A DNA stretch of 64,000 nt from Clostridiales bacterium. Lineage in GTDB: Bacteria; Bacillota; Clostridia; Lachnospirales; Lachnospiraceae. Of this stretch, positions 15,569 to 24,325 are shown one piece after another. The notes beneath the pieces were generated by a model, which was not told the origin of the DNA, did no database searches, and saw nothing but the letters and a program-made list of their open reading frames with translations. The stretch is taken from NCBI GenBank assembly GCA_019423795.1, contig JAHZAT010000005.1:1-64000 (forward strand), read 5' to 3'. Both the position numbers and the translations under genes were made by a program. The first letter of the stretch is position 1. Each line of letters begins with the position of its first letter.

Positions 15569-18478
15569 CTAATCTCCTGCAGTACCAACACTGGTTTCTG
15601 TGACTGATTTATTCTTCTCTAATGTCTTCTTTGTCTTATCATTTGCAAAATAATACTCATAAATATCCTTTGCAGTCGCTGCTGCATTAGATGAGGTATA
15701 TCCAAACGGAATAACAACCGTTGTTGTGATCTCTGGCTTCTCATATGGTCCATAAGAGATAAACAACGCATGATTCGGACGTTTCTTATTCTCCTGTGCT
15801 GTACCCGTCTTACCTGCTAATTTTACTTTCATGCCTTGGAAGATACTGCTTACGGAGCTGTCCTTTCCGCTGACTACACCTCTCATACCAGTATGCACTG
15901 CATTCCAGTATGTTGTGTCATAATGAAGTTGTCTTACTTTCTTAACTCCATATTTCTTGACTGTCTTTCCATTATCGTCAGTGATCTTGTCCATGATACT
16001 TAGATCATATACGGTTCCACTGTTGGATAATGTTGTCACATAATTCGCGATCTGACTTGGCGTGAAACTATTACGTCCCTGTCCAATGGCAGAACGTACG
16101 GATGTTTCATCAGAAACCTGTGGAGATGACTCATCCAGTTCAATTCCTGACTGCTTATTAAGCCCTAGCTGTGTTGCGTATTTCTCCAAGTACTTAAGAC
16201 CTTCTTTACTGCTGTAGGAACCTGATTTGTCTCCTAATCTATATCCTACTTCATAAAAGAAATAATTACAAGATGCTTCGATCGCTGTTGACACAGTTCT
16301 TGCTCCATGACGGTCTGGATATTTCCAGCACTTCGCCGGTGGTGTGATCTTATCGTATAACCCTGTACAGTTGATGACTGTACTTGTCGTGATCACTTTC
16401 TCATTAAGACCTGCCAAAGCAGACAATGGCTTAAATGTAGATCCCGGTGCTGTCTTATGTTTCAGTGCCTGATTATATAATGGTGTAGATGCTGAGTTTG
16501 CCAGCTGCCTGTAGTATCCGGAATCTGTTCCGTTTGATAAACGGTTGCTGTCATATCCAGGATAACTTACCAATGCTTTTACCTTTCCTGTCTTGGAATC
16601 TGTGATCACAACAGATCCGGAACATGGATCCATACCAATCTGTCCTGGTGTGATCTGTAAACTCTTTAACTTTCTTCGAATGAAATCATAGCTGTTTAGG
16701 GAACCAGATTTCAATGCCGTATAATCACTGTCACCTTTCTTCTTTAAAACTCCCTGTTCATAAAGAAGGAGACATACTTCTCTTCCGCTTAATTTTCCTT
16801 TCATGATGCTTTGTTCACAGACTGTCATATCAAAATCATCTGCATCAACCAAAGCATCTTCTACATAAGCAGCCAGTGCTTTCATGATCTCTTCAGTGTC
16901 ATTGTATTTGCTGCTGATATTCAGTGAGGAAATATCAATCCATTCCTTGTTCACGGCATACCTTAAGAATTCACTTAAACTGATCTTCTCATTCTTCCAC
17001 TTCTGATATGTCTTATCCGTCGTATCAATAGAACTTGAGATCAATACTTTCTTGCTAGACAACAGACTGTATACATAAGATGCATAGGCTTGTTTTTCTT
17101 CACTCTGATCTTTGTACGCTTTGGTATCTTTCAAAACAAGATTCTTTGATACATTGATCGCCTGATCTTCTAAAGTCTGAATCTTTCGATACATCTTCTT
17201 CTCATAGGATGTCGCCTTATCTCCATTGAGATTCTCAAGGTCGATCACACTATTGCCAATAAATGAATAATATACTTTCTTGATCGGGATCATAATATTC
17301 TCACGGTCATTTCCTGCGCTGTCAGAACTCGTTAGCTTAGACAGAACAATTCCCGCGATCTTCTTCTCGAGCAGATTATATACATATTCCTGTAATTCGC
17401 TGTCAATCGATAATGTGATATTATTTCCTGTTCCCGATTTGACTGTCTTGGTCGTATCGATGATCTTTCCAACATTGTTGACAACCAGAGTCTTGCTTCC
17501 ACTGTCTCCGTGAAGATAATTCTCAAACTGCTTCTCAACACCGGCCTTTCCAACCGTCTCATCACTGGAATAGTAATCTTTATCTTCTTCTTTCTTTCCT
17601 TTGTTATATGTTTCAAGTTCATCCGTATTGACCGTTCCTGTATATCCGATCACATGAGACATCGCCTCACTTTTATTATATACACGAATAGACTTTGTAT
17701 CAATATCTATTCCCGGAAGTTCTGAACTTCTTTCTTTGATCTCTGCAATACTTCTGTTATTGATCTCATTTGCGATCGTTACCTTCATATACTGAGAATA
17801 ACGGCTCAAAAATGCACTGTATCTGACAGACATGATCTTTAATGCATCTTTCTTGGAATAAGATTTATCAATATCAAACATCTTTCCTGTTCCTGCGGAG
17901 CCAAGAGTTCCATTTCTCAAATATTCAAAAACCTGTTCTGCAGTTGCATTCAGCTGTTTATCTCTTAATTCTTTCTCGGACTTTGAAAGGTCTGTGCTGT
18001 TTCCAATTCCAAAAACATCTCTCTTAAACTTCTTTAATTTTGACCCAGTCTCTGTAAAACGAAACTTTCCGCTTCCTGTATATTCAATCGGAATCTCATT
18101 GATAAAGGAGTCTCCATTTCGCTCCAGGATCTTGATCACTTTATAAATGACTTTATTCTTCTCATAACTTTCTGATGTACCATTCTTTGCTGCCAATGTC
18201 TGAAATGCATTGTCATTCTGGAAATTCACTGTATATACAAGTTTGTTGTATGCAAGCAGTTTTCCATTCACATCATAAATATTCCCTCTGGTACCAGATG
18301 TCTTGACTGTCTTTTGTACTTTATATGTAAAATCATTTTTATGTGACTGACCTTCTACGATCTGAAGGACAAACACACGCCCGATCAACACACAATAAAG
18401 CACAACGATCAGTATGATTAAGGCAAGCAGTCTGTTTGCCAGTAATTTTTCTGCTTTCTCGTAAATTTTTCGTAACAC
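15569..18478 (-). CDS. mrdA: Penicillin-binding protein 2 (elongasome transpeptidase)
   Basis: 969 residues, far longer than the ~630 of E. coli PBP2. One membrane helix (about 15-37), the pedestal/dimerisation domain (TRGNIYDVNGKLLAYN), then the class B transpeptidase domain with SxxK at Ser680-Lys683 (PGSTFKPLS), SxN at Ser736 (SCN) and KTG at Lys890. A region of roughly 250 residues (about 380-630), rich in Lys, Ser and Asp, is inserted before the catalytic domain. It cross-links side-wall peptidoglycan with RodA. Its ATG overlaps the mreD stop by one base. Confidence 0.95.
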   Translation of the reverse strand: MLRKIYEKAEKLLANRLLALIILIVVLYCVLIGRVFVLQIVEGQSHKNDFTYKVQKTVKTSGTRGNIYDVNGKLLAYNKLVYTVNFQNDNAFQTLAAKNGTSESYEKNKVIYKVIKILERNGDSFINEIPIEYTGSGKFRFTETGSKLKKFKRDVFGIGNSTDLSKSEKELRDKQLNATAEQVFEYLRNGTLGSAGTGKMFDIDKSYSKKDALKIMSVRYSAFLSRYSQYMKVTIANEINNRSIAEIKERSSELPGIDIDTKSIRVYNKSEAMSHVIGYTGTVNTDELETYNKGKKEEDKDYYSSDETVGKAGVEKQFENYLHGDSGSKTLVVNNVGKIIDTTKTVKSGTGNNITLSIDSELQEYVYNLLEKKIAGIVLSKLTSSDSAGNDRENIMIPIKKVYYSFIGNSVIDLENLNGDKATSYEKKMYRKIQTLEDQAINVSKNLVLKDTKAYKDQSEEKQAYASYVYSLLSSKKVLISSSIDTTDKTYQKWKNEKISLSEFLRYAVNKEWIDISSLNISSKYNDTEEIMKALAAYVEDALVDADDFDMTVCEQSIMKGKLSGREVCLLLYEQGVLKKKGDSDYTALKSGSLNSYDFIRRKLKSLQITPGQIGMDPCSGSVVITDSKTGKVKALVSYPGYDSNRLSNGTDSGYYRQLANSASTPLYNQALKHKTAPGSTFKPLSALAGLNEKVITTSTVINCTGLYDKITPPAKCWKYPDRHGARTVSTAIEASCNYFFYEVGYRLGDKSGSYSSKEGLKYLEKYATQLGLNKQSGIELDESSPQVSDETSVRSAIGQGRNSFTPSQIANYVTTLSNSGTVYDLSIMDKITDDNGKTVKKYGVKKVRQLHYDTTYWNAVHTGMRGVVSGKDSSVSSIFQGMKVKLAGKTGTAQENKKRPNHALFISYGPYEKPEITTTVVIPFGYTSSNAAATAKDIYEYYFANDKTKKTLEKNKSVTETSVGTAGD

Positions 18479-18993
18479 TAGAACATACTCCTTTTTTCAC
18501 CATCTCTGATCCTGATATCAACCTCTAACAATATCTTATATATAAGCAATGCTACGATTCCCGTATATACTGCTTCCGGAATCATAACTTTAAACAGATA
18601 AGAAAAAAACTGCAATCTTCCTCTCATTGCAAAAAAGAAAAAGAAGATCACAAAACTATACGCAAGGGAATTCGCTGTTAGAAGTCCGATCGGCAGCAAG
18701 ATATCATCCTCATAAAAATATGTATGGAACCATCCATTGACATATCCAAACATTAAATACACAAATGCGTTCTGGCCTAAAACATTTCCTGAGAATATAT
18801 CGATCAGCAGCCCACAGACAAATCCGATCACGATTCCCGATTTCCTGCCTCGGATAAATGCGATCGTGACCGTTAAGATCAGCAGAATATTCGGCATAAC
18901 CCCTGCGAGTTTTAAAAAATTAAAGACGGATGTCTGTAAAAGGAAACAGACTAGTACCGATATCACATAAAATAAAATTCGTTTGATCTTCAT
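18478..18993 (-). CDS. mreD: Rod shape-determining membrane protein MreD
   Basis: 171 residues, five to six membrane helices with few charged residues. It contains the family's FNFLKLAGVMPNILLILTV block (read in part) and GFVCGLLIDIFSGNVLGQNAFVYL. MreD links MreB-MreC to the wall synthases RodA and PBP2. Position between mreC and mrdA is diagnostic, since the sequence itself is poorly conserved. Confidence 0.92.
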   Translation of the reverse strand: MKIKRILFYVISVLVCFLLQTSVFNFLKLAGVMPNILLILTVTIAFIRGRKSGIVIGFVCGLLIDIFSGNVLGQNAFVYLMFGYVNGWFHTYFYEDDILLPIGLLTANSLAYSFVIFFFFFAMRGRLQFFSYLFKVMIPEAVYTGIVALLIYKILLEVDIRIRDGEKRSMF

Positions 18994-19004
18994 ATCCTCA
19001 CCTG

Positions 19005-19871
19005 CTATTCCTTTGTTTCTTCATCAAGATTCTTTGTTTTCTTAAGATCTGTGATAACCAAAACTTCTTTTAAATGCTTGAAGTCAACGACTGGTGTCAC
19101 TTTCGCTGTCTTGGTAAGCTTTGTAGAATCAAGCTTCAGATCAGATACTTTCCCGATCGTGATCCCTTCATTAAATTTGGAACTTACATAAGATGTTACA
19201 AGCTCATCTCCATTCTTGACTTTTGCATCTTTGCTGATATATACAACTTCCAGATATCCATCTTCCATCGTATCCAGACTTCCATTTACGATACACGCAT
19301 CATTTGTCTTTAGGAACATAGCACTGACCATACTTGTATCATTAATGATCGTTCGTACTTTGGCTGTATGTGATGATACATCATAGACAATTCCTACGAG
19401 ACCATTCCCTGCAATGACATTCATGTCTTTCTTAATGCCGTCTTTGCTTCCTCTATTGATCAGAAAGATGTCAAACCAGTTTCCTGATCCTTTACTGATG
19501 ACTCTGGCTCCCACTGTATGATATTTTTTGTATTTTTGTTTTAATTTCAAAAGATCCTGCAGACGTTCTAATTCTACTTGATTCTGCTGTAGCACACGAT
19601 TCTGCATCTTCAGAACATCGATTTTCTCCTGTAGACGCTCATTCTCTGCTCTCAGTGTCTTCTTGCTTTTCGCATTCTCATTCCATGAAAACACGGCATT
19701 TCCTACCGAATTAATGCCTTCCTGCATCGGAGATAAAACAGTGAAAAAGATATTCTTGACTGGAGTTAAGACTCCTCCGGCAAAAACACTGATTCCCGCC
19801 AGTAACCCACACACCACGATAAAAATCGCTAACAGGTGGTTTGAATTAAATTTTTTCTTTTGCAATTTCAT
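19005..19871 (-). CDS. mreC: Rod shape-determining protein MreC
   Basis: 288 residues from the ATG with GAGG 7 nt upstream (ATGs at 19892 and 19889 lack a good site). N-terminal membrane helix (about 12-33), a Leu/Glu/Gln coiled coil (about 65-110), then the two beta-barrel domains outside the membrane (RVISKGSGNWFDIFLINRG, NGLVGIVYDVSSHTAKVRTI in part, GDELVTSYVSSKFNEGITIGKV). It activates PBP2 in the elongasome. Confidence 0.95.
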   Translation of the reverse strand: MKLQKKKFNSNHLLAIFIVVCGLLAGISVFAGGVLTPVKNIFFTVLSPMQEGINSVGNAVFSWNENAKSKKTLRAENERLQEKIDVLKMQNRVLQQNQVELERLQDLLKLKQKYKKYHTVGARVISKGSGNWFDIFLINRGSKDGIKKDMNVIAGNGLVGIVYDVSSHTAKVRTIINDTSMVSAMFLKTNDACIVNGSLDTMEDGYLEVVYISKDAKVKNGDELVTSYVSSKFNEGITIGKVSDLKLDSTKLTKTAKVTPVVDFKHLKEVLVITDLKKTKNLDEETKE

Positions 19872-19892
19872 ACGTCTATCCTCTTTCATCAT

Positions 19893-20852
19893 CTATCGTT
19901 TTAAATATGACTGCATTCCTAAGATCACATGATCTTCTGGCCGGTCAGCAATATGAACCGGTATCTTAAATTCTTCTTTGATCCACTCTGCCGTCTTTGG
20001 AAATGCTGCCCCGCCTCCAGATACATAGATTCCCTGATTCATAATATCTGATGCAAGTTCTGGCGTAATGCTTTCTAACACTGCTTTTACCTGCACACAA
20101 ATGTCTCTGACCTGACTGTGGGCCTTTTCTTCAACGATCTGAATTGGTATCTTCTCTTGTTTTGGAAGTCCACTCACAAGATCTCTTCCCTTGATCATAG
20201 CTGCTTCTTTATCTTCTATCTTCGCATATGCAAGTTTTAAGTGTCTTGCACTTCGTGTTCCGATCGCTAATTTATAATTCTTCTTTACGTAATCTCTGAT
20301 CCACTCATCGATCTGGTCTCCTCCATATGGAAGAAGTCTGCTTGTTACGATCCCACCTAAAGATATCACAGAAATCTCTGTTGTTGAAGCTCCTATATCA
20401 ATGATCATATTTCCACATGGCGCATTGACATCAATTCCGCTTCCAATTGCCGCAAGGATTGGCTTGGGAACTAAAGTTACATCCTTAACCCTTGAAGCTG
20501 ATTCCCATGCAAGATCTTCAAATGCTCGTTTCTCAACATTCGTAATATCCACTGGAACTGCGATCATAAGACCGGTTTTCCTGATCCGTTTGAAATAATG
20601 GTCCAATACCGTTCCTAACAGATATCTCATATTCGTATAATCTGAGATCACGCCGTGTTCCATTGGTTTCACTACATGAATACTGTATGGCTGTTTCTCA
20701 TACATCGCAAATGCTTCGTTGCCGAATGCTTTTAGTTTTGCATCTTCATCAAATGCGATCATGTTCTTTATCTTTAAAAATTCTTCTTTATCTCTTGTAC
20801 AGATTCTTAAATGTCTGGTTCCAAATTCAATTCCTAGTTGTGCCGTTTTCAT
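19893..20852 (-). CDS. Divergent MreB-like actin homologue
   Basis: 319 residues, shorter than the ~335-345 usual for MreB. Phosphate-2 (MIIDIGASTTEISVISLGG) and the adenosine motif (GIYVSGGGAAF) fit MreB, as does KPMEHGVISDY near residue 60. The phosphate-1 loop is unusual: LGIEFGTRHLRI, where typical MreB has IDLGTANT, so the metal/ATP Asp is Glu and the next residues are basic. It is the only mreB-type gene here and directly precedes mreC, so it probably serves as the shape-determining filament, perhaps with altered nucleotide use. A canonical MreB may exist elsewhere. Confidence 0.88.
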   Translation of the reverse strand: MKTAQLGIEFGTRHLRICTRDKEEFLKIKNMIAFDEDAKLKAFGNEAFAMYEKQPYSIHVVKPMEHGVISDYTNMRYLLGTVLDHYFKRIRKTGLMIAVPVDITNVEKRAFEDLAWESASRVKDVTLVPKPILAAIGSGIDVNAPCGNMIIDIGASTTEISVISLGGIVTSRLLPYGGDQIDEWIRDYVKKNYKLAIGTRSARHLKLAYAKIEDKEAAMIKGRDLVSGLPKQEKIPIQIVEEKAHSQVRDICVQVKAVLESITPELASDIMNQGIYVSGGGAAFPKTAEWIKEEFKIPVHIADRPEDHVILGMQSYLKR

Positions 20853-20862
20853 GTTCTGCTCC

Positions 20863-21561
20863 TTACATCATGTGTTCTTCTCGAAAACTTAAATATGTCT
20901 GGTCTCCGATGATAATGTGATCACATAGCGGAATTCCAAGAAATTCTCCTGCTTCTTTCATCCGCTTGGTCGTCAGAATATCCTGGCGGCTTGGCGTTGG
21001 ATCTCCAGATGGATGATTATGGATCATAAGTACGGAAACCGCTTCGCATCGAAGTGCTTCCAGAAATAATTCTCTTGGTGATGCCACTGTCTGATTCACT
21101 GTACCAACAGAAACCGTAAGTTCCTTTATAACTTTATTCTTTCCATTAAAAAAAATTAAAATCATCTCTTCCCGGCTTAAATGCCGCATCCGTTCCATAT
21201 AATAATCTGCAATGGATGCTGGTGAATGAAAGCTTATCTTATCTTCGACTTTCGCACTTGCTAATCGTTTAGACAATTCTGCAATACACAAGATCTGCAT
21301 CGCCTTTACTTTCCCAATCCCGGGAATCTTTTGTAATTCTTCTCTTGAAGTGTGGCAAATTCCCAGTATTCCCTCATAAAACGGATCGATCGACAACACT
21401 TTCGTTGCAAGATCGATCGCCGTCTGATCCTTTGTCCCACTTCTTAAGATCACTGCCAGAAGTTCTGCATCTGACAGCATTGCTGTTCCATTCTTTTCAC
21501 ACTTTTCATAAGGTCTTTCTGACACTGGTAATTCCTTTAATGTCTGATGTTTTTCTTCCAT
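20863..21561 (-). CDS. radC: RadC-family (JAMM) protein
   Basis: 232 residues from the ATG preceded by AAAGGA; an upstream reading to 21624 lacks a site. A helix-hairpin-helix region (LQKIPGIGKVKAMQI) is followed by the JAB/MPN domain with the metalloprotease motif HNHPSGDPTPSRQD. Despite its name the family's DNA-repair role is disproven or unclear. Its place before mreB is conserved in many Firmicutes. Confidence 0.94.
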   Translation of the reverse strand: MEEKHQTLKELPVSERPYEKCEKNGTAMLSDAELLAVILRSGTKDQTAIDLATKVLSIDPFYEGILGICHTSREELQKIPGIGKVKAMQILCIAELSKRLASAKVEDKISFHSPASIADYYMERMRHLSREEMILIFFNGKNKVIKELTVSVGTVNQTVASPRELFLEALRCEAVSVLMIHNHPSGDPTPSRQDILTTKRMKEAGEFLGIPLCDHIIIGDQTYLSFREEHMM

Positions 21562-21685
21562 ATCTGATCCTTTCTGTCGAAAAATCTCCATGGTCAAAAC
21601 ATTTCTCACATTAAATCTTACCATAACTTTTCACTGATGTATAGAAATCAAACCGTTGTTTTCCTTAAATTTTTCTTATTTTATT

Positions 21686-22984
21686 TTATGAAATCTCTGG
21701 AATTTCTACCAAACCTTTTTCTGCCATTCGCTGCAGGGACATGATGATTCCATATTTGGCATGTGGATATGTAAGACCTCCCTGGAAATATACTGCATAG
21801 GGCTCTTTCATTGGTCCATCAGCACTTAATTCAATGGATGCACCCGATACAAATGTTCCTGCTGCCATGATCACCTGGCTATCATATCCTGGCATATCCC
21901 ATGGGATTGGTGTTACATGACTGTCAATCGGTGATGCTTTTTGAATTCCCTCGCAAAATGCGATCAATTTTTCAGGATCATGAAATTCCACTGCCTGAAT
22001 AATATCATGTCGGTCTTCTTTTCCATCTGGAATCACTTTAAATCCTAATTTTTCATATAAATTTGCTGCAAAGATCGCTCCTTTGACTGCTGCATTGACA
22101 ACCGTTGGTGCCATAAAGAATCCCTGGATAAACTGACGATTAACTCCAAGACTGGCTCCTACTTCTTTTCCAAGCCCTGGTGTTGTAAGTCTGTATGCAC
22201 ACTGCTCGATCAGATCGCTTCTTCCACAGATGTATCCACCGATCGGTGCAAGTCCTCCACCCGGATTCTTGATCAGGGAACCTACGATCATATCAGCTCC
22301 AACTTCCGATGGTTCTTTTTCTTCGACAAATTCACCATAACAATTATCAACCATTACGATCAGATCTTTATTAATCTCTTTTACAAATGCGACCGCTTCC
22401 CCGATCACATCAACAGATAAGGTTGGTCTTGTCGCATAGCCTTTTGATCTCTGGATATGGATCAGTTTTGTTTTATCATTGATCGCATTTTTGATCCCCT
22501 CTAAGTCAAAGCTTCCATCTTCTAACAGATCAACCTGTGCATATGTGATCCCGTATTCTTTCAGGGACCCTTTGGATTCACGGATTCCAATGACTTCTTC
22601 TAAGGTATCATATGGTTTTCCTGAAATTGCAAGAATCTCATCTCCCGGACGTAAGTTTGCAGATAATGCAAGTCCTAATGCATGTGTTCCACATGTGATC
22701 TGCGGTCTTACAAGTGCATCTTCTGTTCCAAAAACATCCGCATACAATGCTTCCACAGCTTCTCTTCCAGAATCATTGTATCCATATCCTGTTGTGCCAC
22801 CCAAATGCATTTCCGCGATCTGATGTTTCTGCATCGCATTTAATACCTTGATCTGGTTTAACTGTGCGATCGCATCTAACGTTTCAAAACGATCTTTTAA
22901 TCCCTTTTCTACTTCCTGTGCATAGTCGAAGACTTTCTCATCGACGCCCATTTCTTTATAATAGTTCTTTAACTGATCCATCAT
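21686..22984 (-). CDS. ynbB: PLP-dependent YnbB family protein (methionine gamma-lyase family, Alum_res)
   Basis: 432 residues. A cystathionine-lyase-like PLP enzyme fold: the cofactor Lys region is GSLIKNPGGGLAP (about residue 235), with MVDNCYGEFVE as the Asp-containing strand before it and TTGYGYNDSGRE near residue 65. The family has been named aluminium resistance protein or methionine gamma-lyase; the actual reaction is unknown to me. It overlaps the 3' end of miaA by 29 nt. In many Firmicutes hfq lies between these two genes; here it does not. Confidence 0.9.
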   Translation of the reverse strand: MMDQLKNYYKEMGVDEKVFDYAQEVEKGLKDRFETLDAIAQLNQIKVLNAMQKHQIAEMHLGGTTGYGYNDSGREAVEALYADVFGTEDALVRPQITCGTHALGLALSANLRPGDEILAISGKPYDTLEEVIGIRESKGSLKEYGITYAQVDLLEDGSFDLEGIKNAINDKTKLIHIQRSKGYATRPTLSVDVIGEAVAFVKEINKDLIVMVDNCYGEFVEEKEPSEVGADMIVGSLIKNPGGGLAPIGGYICGRSDLIEQCAYRLTTPGLGKEVGASLGVNRQFIQGFFMAPTVVNAAVKGAIFAANLYEKLGFKVIPDGKEDRHDIIQAVEFHDPEKLIAFCEGIQKASPIDSHVTPIPWDMPGYDSQVIMAAGTFVSGASIELSADGPMKEPYAVYFQGGLTYPHAKYGIIMSLQRMAEKGLVEIPEIS

Positions 22985-23918
22985 AGATCCCCTTTTCTTT
23001 TAATATTGTAAGCATATATGTTAAAATCTCATCTTCTGACCCAAATTGTGATTTATCTACCATACAGACTTCCTTTTCTCTTCCAAACCAGGTCAGCTGA
23101 CGCTTTGCAAAATGTCTGGTGTCTTTCTTGATCTGTTCGATCGTATCCTCCAAAGAAAGATTTGCTTCTAAATACTCAAACACCTGACGATACCCGATTC
23201 CCTGCATGGAAACCATTGTTTTTTCATATCCTTCTTCTTTTAATCGTTTTACTTCATCGATCAATCCTTGTTCCACCATAATATCAACGCGGCGATTGAT
23301 CCTGTCATATAAGATATCTCTTTTGTGGTTTAATACAAAATAAGCAAAATTATATGGTGAGGTCTTTGCTGCTTCCTTCTCATTATGCTCTGAGATCGGA
23401 TATCCATTTAATTTATAAAATTCTAATGCACGGATCACCCGCTTTACATTATTTTTATGAATTTTTTCTGTAGATTTTGGATCGACTTGTTTTAACATCT
23501 CGTATAAACTGTCGTTTCCTTCTCTTTTAGCTTTTTCTTCCAGTTGTTTTCTGTATTCCTGGTCTCCATCTTCTTTTGTGAAATCAATATCATATAAAAG
23601 ACTTTGGATATAGAATCCTGTTCCACCAACGATCAGTGGAATCTTGCCTTTTGCATAGATTTCCTTTAGGGCATCTTTTGCCATCTGCTGAAATCTCGCT
23701 ACATGAAATTCTTCTTTAGGATCAAGTTCATCCACCAGATAATGCTTGATCCCTTCCATCTCTTCCGGCATGATCTTGGCAGTTCCGATATCCATCTTCT
23801 TATAAACCTGCATAGAATCTGCGGAAATGATCTCTGCATCTAAGATCTTTGCTAATCGGATCGACAGTTCTGTTTTTCCAACTGCTGTCGGTCCTGTTAA
23901 AATTACCATTGGTTTCAT
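22956..23918 (-). CDS. miaA: tRNA dimethylallyltransferase
   Basis: 320 residues. Transfers a dimethylallyl group to A37 of tRNAs reading UNN codons. P-loop GPTAVGKTE, then SADSMQVYKKMDIGTAK, LVDELDP, GGTGFYIQSLLYD, the tRNA-binding MQGIGYRQ and KRQLTWF blocks. It acts before MiaB, whose gene heads the same cluster, so both steps of ms2i6A synthesis are encoded together. It follows cdd by 4 nt. Confidence 0.97.
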   Translation of the reverse strand: MKPMVILTGPTAVGKTELSIRLAKILDAEIISADSMQVYKKMDIGTAKIMPEEMEGIKHYLVDELDPKEEFHVARFQQMAKDALKEIYAKGKIPLIVGGTGFYIQSLLYDIDFTKEDGDQEYRKQLEEKAKREGNDSLYEMLKQVDPKSTEKIHKNNVKRVIRALEFYKLNGYPISEHNEKEAAKTSPYNFAYFVLNHKRDILYDRINRRVDIMVEQGLIDEVKRLKEEGYEKTMVSMQGIGYRQVFEYLEANLSLEDTIEQIKKDTRHFAKRQLTWFGREKEVCMVDKSQFGSEDEILTYMLTILKEKGIYDGSVKELL

Positions 23919-23922
23919 CTAT

Positions 23923-24300
23923 TTAAAATCCTTTCGGCATAAGTTCTGATAATCGATATGTTTCAAATCCATCTGGGCTTTGACAGATTACTTTCAGATC
24001 TGGATTGAATTCATGTAGAAACTGGCGACAGATCCCACATGGATAAACCGTTTCTTTGTCACTGCCATTGGATGCGATCGCGATCATTTCAAAGTCATGA
24101 TATCCTTCACTGACAGCTTTGACTGCCGCTGTTCTCTCTGCACAAATGGCTGCTCCATAAGAAGAATTCTCCACATTACACCCGGTGAATACTTTTCCTT
24201 CTTTGGTAAGAATTACTGCTCCTACTTGAAATCTGGAATATGGTGCGTATGCTTTCTCTTTTGCTTTATCTGCAAGATCTAATAATTCCTGATCTGTCAT
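23923..24300 (-). CDS. cdd: Cytidine deaminase
   Basis: 125 residues, homotetrameric type. Deaminates cytidine and deoxycytidine for pyrimidine salvage. The zinc site reads GCNVENSSYGAAICAERTA with the Cys-Ala-Glu proton shuttle, and PCGICRQFLHEF supplies the other two Cys. The N-terminal YAPYSRFQVGA is the substrate-binding block. AAGGAGGG precedes the ATG. It is inserted between mutL and miaA, which are usually adjacent, and so is a lineage-specific operon member. Confidence 0.96.
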   Translation of the reverse strand: MTDQELLDLADKAKEKAYAPYSRFQVGAVILTKEGKVFTGCNVENSSYGAAICAERTAAVKAVSEGYHDFEMIAIASNGSDKETVYPCGICRQFLHEFNPDLKVICQSPDGFETYRLSELMPKGF

Positions 24301-24325
24301 AGTCTTCCCTCCTTGTCTGGTTTCA

